A stretch of 64,000 bases of DNA from Bradyrhizobium diazoefficiens (lineage in GTDB: Bacteria; Pseudomonadota; Alphaproteobacteria; Rhizobiales; Xanthobacteraceae), in contig NZ_JAENXS010000001.1 in NCBI RefSeq assembly GCF_016612535.1, forward strand, positions 3,373,501-3,437,500, read 5' to 3'. Of this stretch, positions 58,574 to 64,000 are shown piece after piece. The first letter of the stretch is position 1, and each line of letters begins with the position of its first letter. A model generated the notes under the pieces. The model was not told where the DNA came from. It saw only the letters and a program-made list of their open reading frames with translations, and did not search any database. A program made the position numbers and the translations under genes.

Positions 58574-58928
58574 CGACCTCCCTTGGAAGGTCAGTAATTC
58601 CTCGACGGAGGGCCTATACTCGGGCTTACAACTGCAGGAATTTATCGGCACTGTCGATCTAACGCATGACGACCGCTCCATCCTCAACGCGCTCAAGAGG
58701 TTTACTGTCTCATCCGGCTTCGGTCGCTATGCCTACATTCAGGTTCACGCGAACGATGCGGCTGCTTTCAGCGATTATCCAGCGGAGTGGCTGAACCTCT
58801 ATTTTTGCAAAGCGACACACGATCATCGCCTTGTCGTGACGACCGCTAAGCGCAGCATGCGGATGTTTGCCTTGGCGGCTGAGGAGCGCGGTGTGCGCAG
58901 GAGCTCGGGCGAGATCCAGCAATTCTAA
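58574..58928 (+). pseudogene. LuxR-type regulator, N-terminal autoinducer-binding fragment
   Basis: The frame reads LQEFIGTVDLTHDDRSILNA, FTVSSGFGRYAYIQVHANDA, FSDYPAEWLNLYFCKATHDH and AKRSMRMFALAAEERGVRR, ending at TAA after EIQQF. This is the pattern of the acyl-homoserine-lactone-binding domain of LuxR/TraR regulators (FxRYAYxxV, SNYPxEW, Y...D.V, AxRSxxxFxW). There is no start codon in frame after an upstream stop, and the DNA-binding half is missing, so it is a truncated gene. Confidence 0.7.
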
Positions 58929-58961
58929 TCGCAGGCAGCTAATCTAATCGCAGGCAGCTAA
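58924..58961. repeat. tandem duplication, 2 x 19 bp
   Basis: TCTAATCGCAGGCAGCTAA occurs twice in direct succession, the first copy covering the stop codon of the LuxR fragment. Confidence 0.9.
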
Positions 58962-58997
58962 TTTCGGCATGGAAACGCCGAAGCCGTCGGGAGCGGA

Positions 58998-59014
58998 GAT
59001 CCCAGCGTGGGATC
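58998..59014. other. perfect small hairpin within a larger imperfect palindrome
   Basis: GATCCCA-GCG-TGGGATC forms a 7-bp stem with a 3-base loop, set inside longer, imperfectly complementary GC-rich arms (about 58,977-59,040). It could be a repetitive palindromic element or a transcription end; there is no T run. The rest of 58,962-59,404 contains no gene. Confidence 0.5.
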
Positions 59015-59404
59015 GGATCCGACGCCGGCGGCTTTGGCGCTAGCTAGCCTATATTCATGTGCGCGCATGAGCCTCGTGTCTGAGTTGTCCTGGCAGCGGC
59101 CGTAGCTCATAATGGAATCAGCTATAATATTTTGCGAAGGGTCGGTCCGGCCATCGGCCGCATCATTGAGACCCTACAGGGATTGTTGCGGCGTTCGCAT
59201 TCAACGCGACGTCTTCGCTCCTCATCGCGTTTAGATTGGGATTGAACCGGTAGACGTATGGCTTTACGCCCGAAGTCGTAGGCGCAGGTAAACTGCATTT
59301 CCTTCGAGTCTATGCATAATTCAAGCGTACGCGGGCCGAAATTGCTTATTTAGGCGTCCCATCGTCAAGCATCCTCATCGCAGCAGACTGCGAGGGACAT
59401 AGCT

Positions 59405-60997
59405 ATGAGAATGTCGCGACGCGAACTCGTCAAAATGACGTTGGCTGGAGGGGCGGCGGTGTCCCTGCCATCAATCGAGCGGGCACAGGCGGCACCAACA
59501 GCCGCGCGGACCGTGCGCATGCAAATGAACGATCTCCGAAGCTTCGATCCGGTCGCTTCGACGGGTGTCATCACTCATAATCATGCTCTGGCCATTTACG
59601 ATGTGCTATTCGGATTGGACTCGAAAAGAAGGCCCCAGCCTCAGATGGTGGAGAATTGGGCGATCTCGGACGATAAGAAGACCTACACATTTGAACTCCG
59701 GGACGGCTTGAGCTGGCACGACGGAACGCCCGTAACCGCCGCGGATTGTGTGGCCTCGATCCGTCGCTGGGCACAGGTTAACCCCGGCGGGCGGTTGATC
59801 ATGGAGAGAGCCAAGGATGTTTCGAAAAAGGACGACAAAAGGTTTTCGATCGTCCTCAAGGAGCCGCTTGGAATTCTCATAGATATCTTGGCGAGTTCGG
59901 GGCTTGCTCTGTTTATCATGCGAGAAAAGGACGCTGACCGCCCCGCAACCGAACAAGTCACCGCGAACATTGGCTCAGGGCCGTTTAGGTTCAATGAGGC
60001 TCTCGCTAATCCAGGGGCGAGCTTTACTTATGATCGCAATGAAAAATATGTACCCCGCAAAGAGGCGCCGGACGCATTTGCGGGCAGAAAGATCGTCAAG
60101 GTCGATCGTATGATTTGGCAGAACATTGCCGATCAGCAGACCGCCCTTGGGGCGCTGCAAACAGGCGAGCTTGACCTCGCGTTCCCTTTGCTTGATCTAC
60201 TTCCAGTAATCGAGAGCGATCCTAATCTCGTAATTGAGATTGTGGACAATGCGGGCATCGACTTTTTTGTCCGGATGAACTGTCTGCAGAAGCCTTTTGA
60301 CAGCGTGAAGGCGCGGCAAGCGATGCTCCACCTCATTGATCAGGAAGCATTTTTGCGCCTGCGCCCCGCTGCATACGGCTCACGCGTCATTTCGATATTT
60401 GGAAACAATACACTTTATACCAATGACGAAAACACGGGATGGTATAAAAAAGGCGGGGATCCGGAGAAAGCTAAGCAACTGTTCAAGGAGTCTGGATACG
60501 CCGGGGAAAAGGTCGTTATTCTTGATCCCACAAATGCGGCCTGGGCGCACGATCCTGCGCAGATCGTGGCGAGTTCGTTGCGCAAGATCGGAGTTAATGT
60601 CGAACTTGCTGCGATGGACTGGGCACAGGTCTTGGCACTTCACCCGAACAAGTCACCCGTTGATAAGGGCGGTTGGAGCATTTTTATATCAGGTTGGCCG
60701 AACCAGGCTCTGGAGGATCCGGTCGGCACTCCTTTTCTCCAAGCAGATGGAGAGAAAGCGTGGTCTGGATGGCCGAGAAATGACGACTATGAAGCTCTCC
60801 GCGCGAAATGGCCTGACGTGGATTCGCTCGAAGAGCGAAAGGAACTGGCGCGTAGAATGCAGGGGTTGTGGTGGGACTTCGTCGGCGCCGTTTTTTTGGG
60901 CCAGGGCGTCTCTCCCGTCGCTCACCGCAAGACACTCACCGGGCTGATCAAGGCACCTGGGTTGCGCCCGTTCTGGAACATGCAGAAAGCGCAATGA
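59405..60997 (+). CDS. peptide/solute-binding protein, family 5 (DppA/OppA type)
   Basis: A 530-residue periplasmic binding protein. The N-terminus MRMSRRELVKMTLAGGAAVS has a twin arginine and hydrophobic stretch, so export by Tat is likely, with cleavage after the AQAA region. The family 5 signature is NWAISDDKKTYTFELRDGLSWHDG-like (here FELRDGLSWHDGTPVTAADC). It would deliver peptides or related solutes to an Opp/Dpp permease, perhaps the oppBCDF encoded on the other strand, whose own binding protein has been deleted. A fragment of an OppF-type gene follows it. Confidence 0.93.
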   Translation: MRMSRRELVKMTLAGGAAVSLPSIERAQAAPTAARTVRMQMNDLRSFDPVASTGVITHNHALAIYDVLFGLDSKRRPQPQMVENWAISDDKKTYTFELRDGLSWHDGTPVTAADCVASIRRWAQVNPGGRLIMERAKDVSKKDDKRFSIVLKEPLGILIDILASSGLALFIMREKDADRPATEQVTANIGSGPFRFNEALANPGASFTYDRNEKYVPRKEAPDAFAGRKIVKVDRMIWQNIADQQTALGALQTGELDLAFPLLDLLPVIESDPNLVIEIVDNAGIDFFVRMNCLQKPFDSVKARQAMLHLIDQEAFLRLRPAAYGSRVISIFGNNTLYTNDENTGWYKKGGDPEKAKQLFKESGYAGEKVVILDPTNAAWAHDPAQIVASSLRKIGVNVELAAMDWAQVLALHPNKSPVDKGGWSIFISGWPNQALEDPVGTPFLQADGEKAWSGWPRNDDYEALRAKWPDVDSLEERKELARRMQGLWWDFVGAVFLGQGVSPVAHRKTLTGLIKAPGLRPFWNMQKAQ

Positions 60998-61063
60998 GCG
61001 CTCGCCCATCCGGACACTCTCCAAAACCGGCCAGAGGCGCTGACCATGGCGACCGCTGCGCCG

Positions 61064-61234
61064 GTTCGGGTGTGGGCTTTGCGGCAGGTACCGATCGAAG
61101 GCAAGGTGCCGACTGCTGTCAATCTTCCGAGCGGGTGCACCTTTCATCCAAAGTGCCCCGCTCACAACGAGCCATGTGACGGCGCCGCCTTTAGTACTGA
61201 TGGCAAACAGTTGAGTCGTAGCATTTCACGTGCA
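61064..61234 (+). pseudogene. OppF-type ATPase C-terminal fragment
   Basis: The translation RQVPIEGKVPTAVNLPSGCT followed by FHPKCPAHNEPC and FSTDGKQLSRS matches the oligopeptide-ATPase tail ([20 protein letters not shown] ... DGR), as in the intact OppF at 53,962-55,008. Nothing of the ATPase core remains. It shows that a second peptide-ABC gene set once lay here. Confidence 0.78.
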
Positions 61235-61425
61235 CGGGCTGTCCGCAGACGATCCAGCTTCGCAGACTGTAGAACCAGCATGCCGATCCAAAGCTTTCGC
61301 TAGAGCTGAATCCTCGCAAAAGTCGTCCGCGCGAAACAAGCCGTTTGACTTACAAGGCTAGTGCGTCGCAGCCCACCCTGCGTAGACGTCTACGCAAGTT
61401 TCACCTGTTTAAGGAGAGTTTTCGC

Positions 61426-62604
61426 ATGCCCGTCGTTAACCGCATCGCCGGCCTGCGTCCCGACATTCAAGCGTGGCGCCAAGACCTTCATGCTCATCCG
61501 GAATTGGGGTACCAGGAGCACCGTACGTCCACCTTCGTGGCCGAGCGCCTGCGTGAGTTCGGCTGCGACGAAGTGGTCACGGGCCTCGGCAAAACTGGCG
61601 TTGTAGGCGTCATCAGGGGCAGAGGAGCTGAATCTGATCGCAACATGAAGGTGCTTGGGTTGCGTGCTGACATGGATGCGTTGCCGATCGAGGAAGCGAC
61701 AAATCTACCCTACACCTCCAAGACTCGGGGCGTTATGCACGCCTGTGGACATGACGGACATACAGCAATGCTGTTGGGTGCCGCTCGCTATCTTTCCGAA
61801 ACGCGCAACTTTACTGGATCAGCAGTCATAATCTTCCAACCGGCGGAAGAGAGTGGTGCTGGGGCCAAAGCGATGATCGAAGATGGTCTGATGGAGCGTT
61901 TTGGGATTGGTCAAGTCTTCGGCATGCACAACCAACCTGGCCTTCCGGTTGGTACTTTCGCGCTGCGCGAGGGCCCAACTCTGGCGGCAGCGGATCCGGT
62001 GAGTATTAGTATCCAAGGGCGCGGAGGGCATTCCGCAAATCCGCACGAATGTATCAACCCGGTCTTCGTCGGAGCTCAATTGATCACCGCGCTAGAGCAA
62101 ATCGTTGCTTCAAACGTCGATCCGCGCGAGCCGGCTACACTTTCAATCAGCGTATTCAATTCTGGCAACTCGGGCAGTATCATTCCGGAAAAAGCGGACC
62201 TCAACGGCCGTATTCGTACGACGACCCCAAAAATGCGTCAGTTTATCAGGCAGCGAGTTGGTGAGGTGGTCAACGGCGTCGCTGGCCTAACCGGAGCAAA
62301 AATAGACCTTAGTATCCGGGATGGCTACCCCGTGACGTTTAATCATGCAGCAGAGAGCCGCTTCGCGATCAATGTGGCGAAGGAAGTGGCAGGTGAAGGC
62401 AATGTGGTCGAGGCACCCCTGCACATGGGAAGCGAGGATTTCTCCTACATGTTGCAGGCGCGACCTGGCGCGTTTATCTTCTGCGGCAACGGCGACAGCG
62501 CAGGACTTCATAATCCTGGCTACGATTTTAATGATGAAGCAATTCTTCACGGTACGTCGTTCTGGATAAGGCTCGTCGAAACCGCGCTTCGCGGTGACGT
62601 CTAG
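61426..62604 (+). CDS. M20-family amidohydrolase (M20D, hippurate-hydrolase-like)
   Basis: A 392-residue metallohydrolase starting MPVVNRIAGLRPDIQAWRQD at 61426, with AAGGAGAG 7 bases upstream. The zinc ligands are in the usual places: MHACGHDGHTAMLLG, PAEESGAGAKAMIEDGL, FGMHNQPGLPVGTF and LHMGSEDFSYML. Family members cut N-acyl amino acids, hippurate or IAA-amino-acid conjugates, or small peptides. Next to a peptide-uptake system it probably hydrolyses an imported acyl-amino acid or dipeptide. No signal peptide, so cytosolic. Confidence 0.94.
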   Translation: MPVVNRIAGLRPDIQAWRQDLHAHPELGYQEHRTSTFVAERLREFGCDEVVTGLGKTGVVGVIRGRGAESDRNMKVLGLRADMDALPIEEATNLPYTSKTRGVMHACGHDGHTAMLLGAARYLSETRNFTGSAVIIFQPAEESGAGAKAMIEDGLMERFGIGQVFGMHNQPGLPVGTFALREGPTLAAADPVSISIQGRGGHSANPHECINPVFVGAQLITALEQIVASNVDPREPATLSISVFNSGNSGSIIPEKADLNGRIRTTTPKMRQFIRQRVGEVVNGVAGLTGAKIDLSIRDGYPVTFNHAAESRFAINVAKEVAGEGNVVEAPLHMGSEDFSYMLQARPGAFIFCGNGDSAGLHNPGYDFNDEAILHGTSFWIRLVETALRGDV

Positions 62605-62865
62605 GTTCATATGAGTGAAGAGCCGGCGGCAGCTGAAGCAATCAACGATCCCGGCGGAGCCGTTGGGTCCTAACGTCGTCGACAGGTGGTGCAGATGCCT
62701 GAACAATTACTAGGGTGAACGCGAAGATGCGTCCGTCGATTTCACAATCCGCAAACGCAGAACCTGCCTGAAGCGAAAGTTCGAAAGCTCCGCCCTTCAC
62801 TGTACCGCATTTACCCTGCACAACGCCGAACAGGCGCGCCACAATTACGACCGTCGCGCCGGCGA
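62605..62865. other. short gap between convergent genes
   Basis: About 260 bases between the M20 hydrolase and the convergent serine hydrolase gene. No terminator hairpin with T run was noticed. Confidence 0.4.
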
Positions 62866-63642
62866 TCAGCTGGCTGAAAGGTCGGCGAAAAGTGCCTCGC
62901 CGAGTTCACCCATGAAACGCGCGACCGCGTTGTCGGTCCGAAACGACGGGTCCGCACCAGTCGCGAAAGCAGTCATCGCCACCTTTACGCCCAGGCGCTC
63001 AACGATGACTGCATCGCCGCGAAACCCCGAAAAAAAACCTGTCTTGCCGGCGACCGCCAGTTCGAGTTCGGTGCCGCGGTCGCGCGCATAGGGATTGTAG
63101 GGCAACTTGCGCGGCAAAAGGTCTAAATAGTGCTGGCGCGACATGATTTCGTAGATGGTTTGCGAAGCCCGAACGCTAATCAACTGCCCCTTGGCAATAG
63201 CGATTAGGGTCGTAAGGAAGTCATTCGCGGCGCTCACTGCAAATTTCGTAGGATCGTCGCCGATCTTCTCGAAGTCGAGTCGATTGACGAGACGCGTCGA
63301 GCTAAGGTTGGTTTCGGCGATCACGCGATTGATCGTGTCCAACCCAATCAAATCAACCACGATATTTGTGGCGGAGTTATCGCTCAGAATAATCATGAGC
63401 GTAGCCACGTCGCGGAGAGGCATAGTTATGCCGGGCGAAAGGTGCTTCAGCACGCCCGATTCACCGACAAGATCGCTGCTTTTCACGGAGATGGTCTGAT
63501 CGAGAGACTGATTTCCCTTCTCGACCTCACTCAACAACGCTATAAGGATCTGAAGCTTGATGCAGCTGGCAGTCGGAGTCGATTTCTCCGCGCGCCAAGC
63601 AATTTTTGCCTGTTGAGATGTTGCATCCCGCAAAGACGACAT
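62866..63642 (-). CDS. class A beta-lactamase-like serine hydrolase
   Basis: A 258-residue frame with the three active-site motifs of the class A fold: SxxK in TPTASCIKLQILIALL near residue 26, SDN in ILSDNSATNIVVDL and KTG in LAVAGKTGFFSGFRG. The first ~20 residues and the signal peptide usual for the family are absent from this frame; another frame (to 63,760) is open upstream but has no export signal. The gene may be 5'-truncated or frameshifted near 63,600, or encode a cytosolic peptidase-like enzyme. In this peptide-handling locus a D-aminopeptidase or D,D-peptidase role is as plausible as beta-lactam resistance. Confidence 0.78.
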   Translation of the reverse strand: MSSLRDATSQQAKIAWRAEKSTPTASCIKLQILIALLSEVEKGNQSLDQTISVKSSDLVGESGVLKHLSPGITMPLRDVATLMIILSDNSATNIVVDLIGLDTINRVIAETNLSSTRLVNRLDFEKIGDDPTKFAVSAANDFLTTLIAIAKGQLISVRASQTIYEIMSRQHYLDLLPRKLPYNPYARDRGTELELAVAGKTGFFSGFRGDAVIVERLGVKVAMTAFATGADPSFRTDNAVARFMGELGEALFADLSAS

Positions 63643-63917
63643 CTCCGGTCCACTTTCTGGCGAGAGCGATTGCGCCGGAACGGCTTGAAGATTCCACGTC
63701 GCTCACGAGGCCAAGAACCGTGGCTTTCGCCGGCAGGCTCCCGTCGATCGTTTTTCTCATGCGGTTTCGCCTTCACAGAAAGTTGCTCTAATTGATCGTA
63801 AAGCAACCCTTTACTGTTTGGCAGCGACTTTTGCCCAGTTCTTGCATGTTTTATGCGGCGACTACGGTATCTAACCCACGCCCACAGAGAGGCCAGTACG
63901 TCGGGCTACCCCTGACC
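63643..63917. other. non-coding stretch
   Basis: About 275 bases upstream of the serine hydrolase frame, ending at IS3-derived sequence. It may contain the lost 5' end of that gene; none was identified. Confidence 0.35.
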
Positions 63918-64000
63918 AGCCGCCACGCAGAACGAGACGTCCATCGTGTTCGACAACCGCCACGCCAGAACCGCACGGCTCGCCCAGTCGATGATCGCGA
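63918..64000 (-). mobile_element. third copy of the IS3 element, cut by the window end
   Basis: The sequence matches 41,335-41,417 with only a few differences, in the same orientation. It encodes (minus strand) the part of OrfB that reads SRAV-AWRLSNTMDVSFCVAA. The remainder lies outside the window. Confidence 0.85.

Overview
The window is a piece of a rhizobial symbiosis island, almost certainly from Bradyrhizobium. The support is the gene order nifE-nifN-nifX ... nifS-nifT ... nifB-frxA-nifZ ... nifH-nifQ ... nifV-nifW-fixBCX, the NifA/sigma-54 control signals, and the density of insertion sequences. No tRNA, rRNA, CRISPR array, integrase or attachment site was seen.

Region 1 (1-32,500) is the nitrogen-fixation core. 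It opens with the 3' end of nifE, then nifN, nifX, two small nif-associated genes and fdxB. An IS5-family element, an OprB-like porin, a TauD-like dioxygenase and an ABC exporter separate this from a second block: an EF2563/YqeB-like gene plus hemN, an uncharacterised 196-aa gene, iscA-like, nifU-like, nifS, nifT, a SIR2-like gene, nifB, frxA, nifZ, three small unknown genes, nifH, nifQ, nifV (frameshifted), nifW, a decayed fixA, fixBCX and divergent ahpCD. At least seven -24/-12 promoters (GG-N10-GC) are readable, several with TGT-N10-ACA activator sites. They place yqeB-hemN, the 196-aa gene, iscA, nifB, nifH, nifV, fixABCX and ahpCD in one NifA-type regulon, and several of them fix the true start codons.

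Region 2 (32,500-52,300) is a graveyard of mobile DNA: IS3, IS5, IS1182, IS66, IS256, IS630, ISL3 and group II intron relics, often nested. An inverted duplication (32.7-34.4 kb and 40.8-42.1 kb) encloses about 6.5 kb. Embedded in it are an intact D-Ala-D-Ala ligase homologue, an intact D-amino-acid aminotransferase, a diaminobutyrate aminotransferase pseudogene and an asparagine synthase pseudogene.

Region 3 (52,300-64,000) is a peptide-handling locus: a CapA-like protein, a complete oligopeptide ABC importer (oppBCDF), a second solute-binding protein, an M20 amidohydrolase and a class A beta-lactamase-like serine hydrolase. It also holds relics of a first solute-binding protein, a second OppF-type ATPase and a LuxR-type regulator. 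Almost all non-IS genes of regions 2 and 3 act on amino acids or peptides. They may be the remains of one island-borne pathway for a small, possibly D-amino-acid-containing, peptide; this is inference.
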